Origin: Bacillus sp. es.034
GTDB taxonomy: Bacteria; Bacillota; Bacilli; Bacillales; Bacillaceae_B
Direction: 5' to 3'
Assembly: GCF_002563655.1 (NCBI RefSeq)
Contig: NZ_PDIY01000001.1
Coordinates: 3,198,001-3,262,000 of the forward strand
Length of the DNA stretch: 64,000 nt
Position 1 is the first letter of the stretch, and the number at the start of each line of letters is the position of its first letter. Made by a program: the position numbers and the translations under genes. Below are positions 16,886-25,228 of the stretch, in pieces. Below the pieces are notes generated by a model. That model searched no databases, was not told the DNA's origin, and worked only from the letters and a program-made list of their open reading frames with translations.

Positions 16886-17305
16886 TTATGTTAAATATTC
16901 CTCCGCTAGGGATGGGTTGAGATACCTTGCCATTCCCGTTTTCAAACTTTTCATACCGTGTTTTCTATAGAAAGCTTCATTGCCCGTAGTCGAAATCAAT
17001 AAAACACAAGATACATCCGCCAGTTGCTCCAATAAATCCTTCATAATAACAGTCGCAATCCCCTTCTTTTGATAATCACGGTGCACGACCACATCATAGA
17101 TCGTCGCGTTGAATACTCCATCCGTCAAGGCTCTACCCACCCCAACGATACGCCCTTCTAAAATGGCCAGAGATACGATATCACTTCTGATAAATATTTT
17201 GGAAATCACCTCATCTGTATGCTTAAGCCACCCTACTGAATGGTAAACATCTTTCATTTCATTCAGCCTCTCTGGTTCAAAACGGTTCAGGATTCTTACG
17301 CTCAC
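16886..17305 (-). CDS. GNAT N-acetyltransferase
   Basis: A compact 139-residue GNAT protein. The CoA loop VVVHRDYQKKGIATVIMKDLL (shown within residues 70-90) has the Q-K-K-G-I-A signature. It ends with TTGNEAFYRKHGMKSLKTGMA, the usual strand-5/alpha-4 region. It resembles the small aminoglycoside/polyamine-type acetyltransferases annotated only as GNAT. The start is GTG 17305 after GGAGGGGG. The 145-base gap to the upstream threonyl-tRNA synthetase gene leaves co-transcription possible. Confidence 0.8.
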   Translation of the reverse strand: MSVRILNRFEPERLNEMKDVYHSVGWLKHTDEVISKIFIRSDIVSLAILEGRIVGVGRALTDGVFNATIYDVVVHRDYQKKGIATVIMKDLLEQLADVSCVLLISTTGNEAFYRKHGMKSLKTGMARYLNPSLAEEYLT

Positions 17306-17450
17306 CGTTCCCCCTCCTTACTTTCTATTATGAATATCATATTTTATTTTCAAAAAATCATAGCTGCTTCCATTCTTTGGTTCGCTGAATGCTCCAATCC
17401 CACAAACCAATCTCCTTTTGGATAGCGTAAATCTATTAACGATTTTCCTG

Positions 17451-18653
17451 TTACCTCATTTCCCCCTTCAATTTGTGAATAACATCACTTACTTGGAGTA
17501 CTCCCACGTTCCCCTCCTTCCTTTTTCTGAGTGACACCGACTGTTGCTGGATTTCTTTATCACCTACGACCATCATATAAGGAACTTTCTGCATCTCGGC
17601 TTCCCTGATTTTCAGCCCCATTTTCTGAACGCGATCGTCCAGTTCCACCCTGAATCCTTCTTTTTCAAGCTTTGACTTCACTTCTTGGGCATACGGGATA
17701 TGAGCTTCAGATATAGGAAGGATTTTCATTTGATGGGGAGCCAGCCAAAGGGGGAAATCTCCTCCAAAATGCTCAATGATAATGGCCATGAACCTTTCAA
17801 TCGATCCATAAATGGCCCGATGAATCATGATCGGTCTCTCTACACGGTTATCTTCACCGATATATTCACACTGGAATTTTTCAGGCATTTGAAAATCGAG
17901 TTGAACCGTTCCGCACTGCCAGCTTCTTCCCAGACAATCCAGAATGTGAAAGTCGATTTTCGGTCCGTAGAATGCTCCATCTCCATGATTGATATGATAA
18001 TCGACGCCCCTGTCCTCTAATACACGTTCAAGATCCCCTTCCGCTTGATTCCAAAGGTCAACAGATCCCATAAAATCTTCCGGGCGAGTTGAAAGCTCGA
18101 CTTTGTATTCGAAGCCGAATTTTCCATAAAACCGATCAATGAGATCGAGAACTTTATGGAGCTCTGCACGAATCTGATCTTCCCTTACGAATAGATGGGC
18201 ATCATCTTGAGTGAAAGAACGGACTCTCAACAATCCGCTTAATGACCCTGAAAGCTCATGACGATGAACCAACCCAAGCTCACCATAACGAATAGGTAAT
18301 TCCCGATAGCTTCGCCGCTTACTTTTATAAATCAGGACAGCTCCAGGACAGCTCATTGGCTTAATGGCGTATTTCTGATCATCCACCTCTGAGAAATACA
18401 TGTTTTCATGATAATGATCCCAGTGACCCGACTTCTCCCATAATTCCTGTTTCATCATGATGGGTGTCCTGATCTCCTGATAGCCTGCCTTCAAGTGCTC
18501 CTTTTTCCAAAATTCCTCCAGTTCATTCCGCAAGAGCATCCCCTTTGGTAAATAAAACGGCATTCCTGGTGCTTCTTCCATGGAGATGAATAATTCCAGC
18601 TCTTGACCCAATTTCCTGTGATTTCTTTTTTCCACCTCTGATTGAATAGACAT
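17451..18653 (-). CDS. thrZ: Threonyl-tRNA synthetase lacking TGS and editing domains
   Basis: Only the class II catalytic core (residues about 1-300) and the anticodon-binding domain (about 305-400) are present. Usual bacterial ThrRS has about 640 residues, with N-terminal TGS and editing domains. The zinc ligands are intact: Cys in KPMSCPG, His in GLVHRHELSG and His in IMIHRAIYGSIER. The motif 2 RVRSFTQDDAHLF region is also complete. The start is authentic: AAGGAGG stands 7 bases before ATG, directly after the leader, so the short form is not a sequencing break. Two tandem threonine T-boxes precede it, as T-boxes precede thrZ in B. subtilis. It charges tRNA-Thr but cannot clear Ser-tRNA-Thr in cis. 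The thrZ label is by leader similarity and is inference. Confidence 0.85.
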   Translation of the reverse strand: MSIQSEVEKRNHRKLGQELELFISMEEAPGMPFYLPKGMLLRNELEEFWKKEHLKAGYQEIRTPIMMKQELWEKSGHWDHYHENMYFSEVDDQKYAIKPMSCPGAVLIYKSKRRSYRELPIRYGELGLVHRHELSGSLSGLLRVRSFTQDDAHLFVREDQIRAELHKVLDLIDRFYGKFGFEYKVELSTRPEDFMGSVDLWNQAEGDLERVLEDRGVDYHINHGDGAFYGPKIDFHILDCLGRSWQCGTVQLDFQMPEKFQCEYIGEDNRVERPIMIHRAIYGSIERFMAIIIEHFGGDFPLWLAPHQMKILPISEAHIPYAQEVKSKLEKEGFRVELDDRVQKMGLKIREAEMQKVPYMMVVGDKEIQQQSVSLRKRKEGNVGVLQVSDVIHKLKGEMR

Positions 18654-18681
18654 GCCTTTTCCTCCTTAAAATTTTGTATAT

Positions 18682-18930
18682 AAAAAAACCGCACCCATCC
18701 CTAACCAAGGGACGAATGCGGTCGTGGTACCACCCTAATTCCGAAGGCCCAAAAATCCAATTGGTCCTTCGCTCAAGTAAGATAACGGTTTTCCCGATCA
18801 TGGATACTGTCATTTCCCCATAATAGCTCCAAGGTGGTAAATCATTTTCCTTTCTTCAGGGCTTGCAGCCTAATGACCCTGTTCTCTGATAAGAAAATGG
18901 AAATGATTCGTGTCCTCTTCATAGCGCACA
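18682..18930 (-). promoter_or_regulatory. T-box riboswitch, promoter-distal copy, threonine
   Basis: The T-box AGGGTGGTACCACG is at 18723-18736, followed by a terminator stem (CCGCATTCGTCCC with GGGATGGGTGCGG) and seven T. Stem I carries the AGAGAACAGGGTC kink and an ACC specifier, read on the minus strand at 18836-18838. Uncharged tRNA-Thr(GGU) would stabilise the antiterminator and switch on the synthetase gene that starts at 18653. Confidence 0.9.
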
Positions 18931-18943
18931 GCTTCATTCAATT

Positions 18944-19190
18944 AAAAAAACCGCACTCATCCCTAACCAAGGGACGAGTGCGGTCGTGGTTCCACCCTAA
19001 TTTCGAAGTATAAAATAAAATGCTTCGCTTAAGTAAGATAACGGTTTTCCCGATCATGGATACTGACTTCCCCATGATAGCTCCGAGGTGGTAAGACATT
19101 CAATCCTCTTCAGGGCTCTCAGCCGGTGACCCTGTTCTCTGATCAAGAAAATAGTGAATGAATCATGTCCTCTTCTTTGCTTTCGTATAG
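18944..19190 (-). promoter_or_regulatory. T-box riboswitch, promoter-proximal copy, threonine
   Basis: A second full leader: T-box AGGGTGGAACCACG (18985-18998), terminator stem with CCGCACTCGTCCC, seven T, and ACC specifier at 19090-19092. It is closely similar to the downstream copy, so the pair arose by tandem duplication. Transcription must pass two tRNA-sensing terminators in series before reaching the synthetase. Confidence 0.9.
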
Positions 19191-19259
19191 TATATTCTTA
19201 ATTCTGATAAAAGTGTTATTGAAATTATATGGGAGTATTTTCTACCTGTCAAGTGTACA

Positions 19260-20081
19260 TTATACAAAAATCAGTAAAATAATTCCAACAAGAACCAGAC
19301 GGTAAATGGCAAATGGAATCAACTTGACTTTATTGATCACTTTTAAGAAAAAGCGGATCGATAAATAAGCAAACAGGAATGCGCTGATAAAACCGACAAG
19401 TAAAAAAGGCATGAATTCAGCATTAAAATACATCCAGTTCTTCATCAGGGACAGTACGCTTGCACCCAACATGATCGGTACAGCCATAATAAAGGTAAAA
19501 TCAGACGCTGCACGGTAGCTTAATCCAAGCAATACACCACCTGATATGGTAGAACCGGACCTTGAAAAGCCCGGCCATAACGACAGACATTGTATCAGAC
19601 CAATCAACAACGCCTTCTTGTGAGTGATCTCATCAACGGTCTCCACCGTCTGTACCTTTGGACGGAACACATCTGCAGCGATCATAAGGAACGCTCCGAT
19701 GGCTAACCCTGCAAGGACCGTATTTAGTGAAAACAGATGTTCATCGATATAGTCTTCAAATAGTAACCCAAGGATGACGGCCGGGAGCAAGCCAACCAAT
19801 ATATGTGATAGCTTTAATTTTGATGTTCTTTTTCCTTTACGGGAATACATTCCCAGTAAATCCTTGAATCTGTCCCGGAACACTATGACTACCGCAAGAA
19901 TGGATCCAAGTTGAATGACTACTTTAAACGTATTGGCAGGATACTTTCCCAATACTTCTTTGGATTTGATCCAAAGATCGTCCACCACGATCATATGGCC
20001 TGTAGAGGATACTGGAGCAAACTCCGTCAAACCTTCTACCATACCGAGAATAAATGCTTTAATCAGTATTACAAGTTCCAT
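19260..20081 (-). CDS. uppP: Undecaprenyl-diphosphate phosphatase (BacA type)
   Basis: A 273-residue polytopic membrane enzyme that dephosphorylates undecaprenyl pyrophosphate to recycle the cell-wall lipid carrier and gives bacitracin tolerance. Both signature motifs are present: EGLTEFAPVSSTGHM (residues about 17-31, alanine where most members have leucine) and GFSRSGSTISGG (about 170-181), supplying the catalytic Glu, Ser, His and Arg. About eight membrane helices are visible. ATG 20081 gives a 9-base spacing to GAGGAG; the ATG two codons upstream is too close. It is monocistronic. Confidence 0.95.
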   Translation of the reverse strand: MELVILIKAFILGMVEGLTEFAPVSSTGHMIVVDDLWIKSKEVLGKYPANTFKVVIQLGSILAVVIVFRDRFKDLLGMYSRKGKRTSKLKLSHILVGLLPAVILGLLFEDYIDEHLFSLNTVLAGLAIGAFLMIAADVFRPKVQTVETVDEITHKKALLIGLIQCLSLWPGFSRSGSTISGGVLLGLSYRAASDFTFIMAVPIMLGASVLSLMKNWMYFNAEFMPFLLVGFISAFLFAYLSIRFFLKVINKVKLIPFAIYRLVLVGIILLIFV

Positions 20082-20212
20082 GTTCATGTTCTCCTCTAAT
20101 GAAGATGATATTTTTTGCTGACTCGTTAGAAGGGTCATCAATCTAGATAATAGTACTACAAGGACATGAAGGCGACAATAAGTATTTATACATCACCCCG
20201 TGCAGAAAGAAT

Positions 20213-20250
20213 AAAAAAACACAGAACCAGGAATATTCCCGATTCTGTGC
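20213..20250 (-). terminator. Terminator after the YitT-family gene
   Basis: The minus strand has CACAGAATCGGGAATA with TATTCCTGGTTCTGTG and then seven T. It lies 17 bases past the stop codon. Confidence 0.85.
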
Positions 20251-20266
20251 ATCTTACGTGGAGCCG

Positions 20267-21169
20267 TCAATGAATGTCTTTTTTCTTAAACCTTCCTCCT
20301 CTTACCTCTGCGATATCCGCTATCGCCAGAAACGCGGAGGGATCATGCTCAGCCACGATGTCCTTCAACTTTGCCTCCTCCAGTCGTGTGATGACACAGA
20401 ATATGACCTTTTTGTCATCTCCTGAAAAGGCACCTTCCCCCTTTAAATATGTGACACCCCTGCCTAACCGATGAAGGAGTGCGTCTCCAATCTCTTCGTA
20501 ATTCTCACTGATGATCCAAACGGATTTAGATTCATCCAGTCCTTTAATCGTAATATCTATAAGTTTAAATGCAACATAATAAGCGAGTAGAGAATACATA
20601 GCCCTATCCCAGCTGAAGACAAAGCCTGCACTGGCTAAAATGAAAAGATTCACGAACATGATGATTTCCCCAACAGAGAAAGGAAGCCTTTTACTTGATA
20701 GAATGGCGAGGATTTCAGTTCCGTCAAGGGAACCGCCGTACCTGATGACCATGCCTACCCCAATGCCGAGAACGATCCCTCCCAATAAGGATGCCAACAG
20801 AATATCTTGTGTAAAGGCTGCGACTGGATGTAGAAAGGTGGTAGAAATCGAGAGAACGATGATCCCATAAAGCGTAGAAAATGCGAAGGTTTTACCGATT
20901 TGTTTATAACCGATGAAGAAAAAGGGGATGTTCAAGATAAAGATAAAAAGTCCCAGCTTAATGCCCGTTATGTGTGAAAGCATGATGGAAACGCCTACAA
21001 TCCCCCCATCGATGACCTGGTTGGGAACAAGGAAAATCTCAAGACCGACAGCCATGATCACAGCACCTACCGTGATCAGGAACGCCCTCTTCACCACTTC
21101 TTTCAATGGGATTTTCTTATGCATGACTTTCACCTGCTGCCGTTGATGCAAGACCTGTCCTTCGATCAT
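20267..21169 (-). CDS. YitT-family membrane protein with DUF2179 domain
   Basis: A 300-residue protein. Five to six membrane helices (residues about 20-200) form the YitT/DUF161 domain, with the repeated signatures VPNQVIDGGIVGVSIMLSH and MVIRYGGSLDGTEILAILSSKR. The C-terminal 80 residues are the DUF2179 domain (GRGVTYLKGEGAFSGDDKKVIFCVITRLEEAKLKDIV). Function is unknown; homologues in B. subtilis (YitT, YpjC, YvjA and others) are numerous. ATG 21169 has AGGAGG at 7-base spacing. A second family member without DUF2179 lies at 31906-32511. Confidence 0.85.
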   Translation of the reverse strand: MIEGQVLHQRQQVKVMHKKIPLKEVVKRAFLITVGAVIMAVGLEIFLVPNQVIDGGIVGVSIMLSHITGIKLGLFIFILNIPFFFIGYKQIGKTFAFSTLYGIIVLSISTTFLHPVAAFTQDILLASLLGGIVLGIGVGMVIRYGGSLDGTEILAILSSKRLPFSVGEIIMFVNLFILASAGFVFSWDRAMYSLLAYYVAFKLIDITIKGLDESKSVWIISENYEEIGDALLHRLGRGVTYLKGEGAFSGDDKKVIFCVITRLEEAKLKDIVAEHDPSAFLAIADIAEVRGGRFKKKDIH

Positions 21170-21330
21170 CATCATTCCTCCTCATGGAATACTCTATCAG
21201 AACGGCCGAATCACCCTATGCACTTGGCAACACCCAACTATGTATCATACTCTTTTCATCCAATAAGCAAAAATAAAGCCTGTATTAAATATATATTCGA
21301 TTCTCCCTATTAAAATACCTGCTTATAGAG

Positions 21331-21449
21331 AGGGACGGACCTCGGAATAAGTCACATTTACGATCTCAAACTCGCTTGTAACATGCTTCAACACTGCATT
21401 TCCTAATAATGATGGTTTAAAAATCCAAGCGATTTAGAGGTCCGTCCCT
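21331..21449. repeat. REPIN-like inverted pair
   Basis: Perfect 13-bp inverted copies AGGGACGGACCTC (21331-21343) and GAGGTCCGTCCCT (21437-21449) enclose 93 bases. The unit lies between two divergent genes in a 391-base gap (21170-21560) that otherwise shows only AT-rich promoter-like sequence. The enclosed sequence is unrelated to that of the 10743-10839 unit by eye. Confidence 0.8.
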
Positions 21450-21560
21450 GAAATTTGACTAAAAGGGGGAAATGAAGTATTTTTAATATTTGTATGTCTT
21501 GTGTTATCAGACAGGGAGCACTTGGGGTTCCTTTAGTCAATTAGTTTTGGGGGCTTTTCT

Positions 21561-22808
21561 TTGATTACATTAATGAAAACTCTATTGGTCAATATTACGA
21601 TATTATTATCTTTTACTTATAATGCAAATGTTCTATTTCCATTTAAAGAAAAACAGGATTCTATTTTCAAACATAAAATCACTTATGGGCTGGTTGGATC
21701 CTTTGGGGCCCTTCTGTGCATGTTGTATCCCATCGAAACGCTTGGAGCCACCCATTTTGATTTACGGATGATTGCGATCCTGATCTCAACCATATATGCA
21801 GGATTATTATCAGGTTCCATCGTGCTCGGGTGTGTCATCATCGTCAGATATTTAATCGGAGGTCCTTACGTTGCAGTGGGTATCGCCGTTTCAGTATTGG
21901 CTCTCGTGATGGGTATGATCTTTCGGAAGATGCTCTTGAAGACGCAATACAAATTTTTAGGAAGCACCCTTATCTTTTTAATCCACTCCATTTTATACAT
22001 TACGATTATTAACGTCTATATTCCAATTTTGCATCTGCCTTTTTATATTATTTACTTTTCTGTCTTTTATTTTACCTTTCTCTCACTAGTGTTCATTATC
22101 GAACACCTGATACGTACGAATAAACAGATTGAAGAAATGGTATATCTTGATAAACTGAATATGGTTGGACAAATGGCGGCTTCGATTGCCCATGAGATCC
22201 GTAATCCCCTTGCAACAGTAAGAGAATTCATACAGCATCTAAGCGAGGATTCACAGGATAAGAGGTTAAAGAGGTACTCCCCCCTCATCCTTAATGAATT
22301 GGATCGAACGAACAAAATTATCACGGACTACTTGAGCGTAGCAAGGCCTAGCGGATTTCAACTGTCAAAGCTTAACATTGAAGATGTCATCGGGGATTGT
22401 GTGGATCTGTTAAGACCTTTTGCAGCTTACTCCAATACTTCCATCATTTTTCATGAGACCGGCTCCCATCATATTAGAGGTGATGAGGACCATTTGAAGC
22501 AAGCCATCATGAACGTTATTAAAAATGGAATCGAATCTATTGAGAGTCAAGGTGAAATTTCAATCACCCTAAAAGACGATCCCTTTTCTCGCTCTATCCA
22601 TATCAGAATCTCAGATAACGGAAAAGGAATGACCCCGAATGAGTTAAAGAAAATCGGTTTACCCTTTTATACAACGAAAACAAAAGGAACGGGATTGGGA
22701 AGTATGGTGACAAACAAACTTATTCGTGAAATGGGCGGAATGATTGAATATGAAAGTGAAGTGAATAAAGGGACTGTTGTAAAAATCAAATTGCCACTAC
22801 TTCCTTAA
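21561..22808 (+). CDS. KinB-like sporulation sensor histidine kinase
   Basis: A 415-residue orphan membrane kinase. The N-terminal 190 residues hold about six hydrophobic helices of the 5TMR-LYT type (AILISTIYAGLLSGSIVLG). The HisKA domain has SIAHEIRNPLATVREFI with the phospho-accepting His near residue 213. The HATPase domain has N-box AIMNVIKNGIESI, G1 ISDNGKGMTPNEL, and GTGLGSMVTNKLI. No response regulator is adjacent, and this layout matches KinB/KinD-type kinases that feed the Spo0F-Spo0A phosphorelay. The start is taken as TTG 21561 after TTTGGGGGC; ATG 21573 is an alternative. Role in sporulation is inference. Confidence 0.8.
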   Translation: MITLMKTLLVNITILLSFTYNANVLFPFKEKQDSIFKHKITYGLVGSFGALLCMLYPIETLGATHFDLRMIAILISTIYAGLLSGSIVLGCVIIVRYLIGGPYVAVGIAVSVLALVMGMIFRKMLLKTQYKFLGSTLIFLIHSILYITIINVYIPILHLPFYIIYFSVFYFTFLSLVFIIEHLIRTNKQIEEMVYLDKLNMVGQMAASIAHEIRNPLATVREFIQHLSEDSQDKRLKRYSPLILNELDRTNKIITDYLSVARPSGFQLSKLNIEDVIGDCVDLLRPFAAYSNTSIIFHETGSHHIRGDEDHLKQAIMNVIKNGIESIESQGEISITLKDDPFSRSIHIRISDNGKGMTPNELKKIGLPFYTTKTKGTGLGSMVTNKLIREMGGMIEYESEVNKGTVVKIKLPLLP

Positions 22809-22812
22809 ATAT

Positions 22813-22839
22813 AAAAGAGCTTGAACCCAAGCTCTTTTC
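22813..22839 (+). terminator. Terminator after the KinB-like kinase gene
   Basis: Perfect 10-bp stem AAAAGAGCTT / AAGCTCTTTT with a 7-base loop, located 5 bases past the stop codon. Confidence 0.85.
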
Positions 22840-22928
22840 TTATGGTCTTTTTCACCCTTCCCCCGCAAACTGTGATAAACTGTTTTTATCAGTATTTTCC
22901 AACATTTTTTGAAAAAAGGAGTCGAACA

Positions 22929-23276
22929 ATGAACAAAAGATGGACATTTCTATTTGTCATGGCTGTAATCGCTTCACTGAGTATTATTACGATCTTAAAC
23001 AGACCGACGGAAAAAGACTTTGAAAAGTGGCTCCAGGAAGAATATATGATCGATTGCAATGAAGATTGTTCCATCATCGAAAAGAATAGTGTTAATGGAG
23101 ATATAACAGAGAAGATAAAATTTGCTGATGAAAGAGGCACCTATTCCCCTGGACTGTTCACTTTACGTATAAGTAGACAGTATAAGAGCCTGGACGATCC
23201 TTTGCATATCATACATATCGATGTGATTGGTTTTAATGGTAGGTTTTATCCCCTACATTCTGACGATGAATTATAG
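22929..23276 (+). CDS. Small exported or membrane-anchored protein, unknown function
   Basis: A 115-residue protein with one N-terminal hydrophobic helix (RWTFLFVMAVIASLSIITIL), then a hydrophilic domain containing two cysteines (MIDCNEDCSII). The extracytoplasmic part would be about 90 residues. I do not recognise the family. The start ATG 22929 is set by AAAAGGAG at 7-base spacing. It lies between a terminator from the kinase gene and the strong hairpin at 23331, so it forms its own transcription unit. Confidence 0.7.
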   Translation: MNKRWTFLFVMAVIASLSIITILNRPTEKDFEKWLQEEYMIDCNEDCSIIEKNSVNGDITEKIKFADERGTYSPGLFTLRISRQYKSLDDPLHIIHIDVIGFNGRFYPLHSDDEL

Positions 23277-23330
23277 AGTTTATTGTTTACATAATAAAAT
23301 TATGATCATAACATATTGTCTTCACATTAA

Positions 23331-23364
23331 GAACCCCCCGGCGCTCACTTAAGCCGGGGGGTTC
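23331..23364. terminator. Strong bidirectional terminator
   Basis: A 12-bp GC-rich perfect stem, GAACCCCCCGGC with GCCGGGGGGTTC, and a 10-base loop. It separates the convergent small membrane protein gene and the LtaS-type gene. Confidence 0.85.
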
Positions 23365-23374
23365 AATTGCTTTT

Positions 23375-25228
23375 CTATTCCAGAAATCTCAATAAATCTC
23401 CATACAGAATGTCATCTGACATCCTCAACTCTTTTCTAACCGTTTCCTTAAATGGATCGCATTGTGATTCACTGACAGGCTCCTCACTCTTTTTATTGTA
23501 GCAGACATTATCCTGGAAAATATACTTGTCTGTAATGAAATCCCCATCACGGAAAATTACGGGATGATCTTCATTCCGCGTGAATAGGCTATGACCAAAT
23601 GAAAGGGCATTCTTTGGGTCTATGCCCATCAAATGCAGGACCGTCGCCCGGATATCGATTTCCCCTCCAATAGTGTCGATGGTTCTCGCTTTTTCCCCCG
23701 GAACATGTATAATCAGGGGGACCTGCTGAAGCTTGGCATGATTGACGGGAGTATCCTTCTGACCCAAAAGCTCAAATACCCCCGGTTCATATTTCTCGGA
23801 AATCCCATAATGATCCCCATAAAGGACCACTACCGTATTCTGATACATCCCATTTGCCTTCAGCTTTTCAAATAATGTTTTGATCGCTTCATCCTCGTAG
23901 CGAACCGTTGTGACATATCGGTTTACAACATCTTCATCCGTAGAAGCTGTATCGATGAATTGATCATCTTCTTCCAATAAAAAAGGGAAATGATTCGTCA
24001 GGGTTATAAGACGTGTATAAAAGGGCTGTGGGACCTTCTCAAGATATGACATTGTCTGCTCGAAAAAAGGAATATCCTTGATCCCATAATTGATTGAATT
24101 TTCTTCTGTTACCGTATAGTCTCTCTTTGAAAAATAGCGATCGTACCCCAAGGTCTCATACATCATTTCCCGGTTCCAAAATGTCCGATCGTTCCCATGA
24201 AAAACAGCTGCATAGTAATCTTTTTTCCTTTTTAGCATATGTGGAAGGCTGACGTAGGTATTATCCGGTTTTCTCACAAAAGCTGACCCGCTTGATAATG
24301 GGTACAGCCCGGTATCAATCATAAACTCGGCATCCGACGTTTTCCCTTGTGCCGTCTGGTCGTATATATTACTGAAGTAAAAGCTGTCCTTTATCAGGGA
24401 ATTCAAAAATGGTGTGATTTCTTCTCCATTCACTTTCGTGTTGATAACGAAGTTCTGGGTAGATTCCATGCTGACTAAAATCAGGTTTTTCCCCTCAGCA
24501 ACCCCAAATAAGTCAGAAGGGTCTTTCTTCTTTGCTTGAGTATACTGCATGGGACCCTTGGTGTCAGATTTGCTCGCAAGCAGATGGGAAAATGGGTTCG
24601 TTGCGGCAATTCCTATGTCATACATGTGATAATTATAAGGGCCAACGGATTTAACCATTTGTTCCCTATCGTAGGACTCGGCAAATAAATAGGGGGATTT
24701 CAATAATCCCAATCCAATGGAAAGCACCAATAATGAAAGACCAATGCCGATATAGGTCAACTTCCATCTGCGAGGCAAGATGTCAGAAGCCGCTCTGCCC
24801 CTCTTCAACATCCATCCTGCAATGATGATATCAGCCATTAAGAGGAGATCCCATGGGCTCATCAATTCAAACGTACTCGGTCCGATACCCCCTACATTCT
24901 TGAATTGAAAAAGAATGGGGACCGTTACGAAATCAGAATAGAATCGAAAGTAAAGAAGATCAGCATAAAGGAGACCGGTCGCAATCCCCATAAAAAGGAC
25001 TACCAGTATCTTCTTGACCCTCTTAAAGAAAAAAAAGCTGAATCCGATAAATATCATAATGGAACCAACCGGATTCAATACTATGAGCAAAATGTCCAGA
25101 AAAGTATCTATGTGGAGGTTGAACCCTATTAGAGAGACCAAAACGGTTTTGATCCATAGAGAAAGCAGGGCAAACCCAACCAGTTTATGTGTCTTAAAAC
25201 GCGTAAAGAAATCTTTCATCCTACTCAT
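23375..25228 (-). CDS. LtaS-type membrane phosphoglycerol transferase
   Basis: A 617-residue lipoteichoic-acid-synthase family protein: five N-terminal membrane helices (about 1-190), then an extracellular sulfatase-fold domain. Catalytic residues of LtaS are in place: Glu in ILVSMEST, nucleophilic Thr in QGKTSDAEF, substrate Arg in HGNDRTFWN, His in TLTNHFPF, and Asp-His in LYGDHYG. The family transfers glycerol phosphate from phosphatidylglycerol to lipid anchors, chains or other acceptors. Its ATG overlaps the stop of the GNAT/aminotransferase gene (ATGA), so translation is coupled. That partnership is unusual and suggests a specialised acceptor rather than bulk lipoteichoic acid synthesis. 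Confidence 0.9.
   Translation of the reverse strand: MSRMKDFFTRFKTHKLVGFALLSLWIKTVLVSLIGFNLHIDTFLDILLIVLNPVGSIMIFIGFSFFFFKRVKKILVVLFMGIATGLLYADLLYFRFYSDFVTVPILFQFKNVGGIGPSTFELMSPWDLLLMADIIIAGWMLKRGRAASDILPRRWKLTYIGIGLSLLVLSIGLGLLKSPYLFAESYDREQMVKSVGPYNYHMYDIGIAATNPFSHLLASKSDTKGPMQYTQAKKKDPSDLFGVAEGKNLILVSMESTQNFVINTKVNGEEITPFLNSLIKDSFYFSNIYDQTAQGKTSDAEFMIDTGLYPLSSGSAFVRKPDNTYVSLPHMLKRKKDYYAAVFHGNDRTFWNREMMYETLGYDRYFSKRDYTVTEENSINYGIKDIPFFEQTMSYLEKVPQPFYTRLITLTNHFPFLLEEDDQFIDTASTDEDVVNRYVTTVRYEDEAIKTLFEKLKANGMYQNTVVVLYGDHYGISEKYEPGVFELLGQKDTPVNHAKLQQVPLIIHVPGEKARTIDTIGGEIDIRATVLHLMGIDPKNALSFGHSLFTRNEDHPVIFRDGDFITDKYIFQDNVCYNKKSEEPVSESQCDPFKETVRKELRMSDDILYGDLLRFLE

Noticed and set aside
18674..19190. 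Remnant of the missing ThrRS N-terminal domains in the leader
   Set aside because: The region is fully explained by two T-boxes; no TGS or editing-domain motif appears in any frame.
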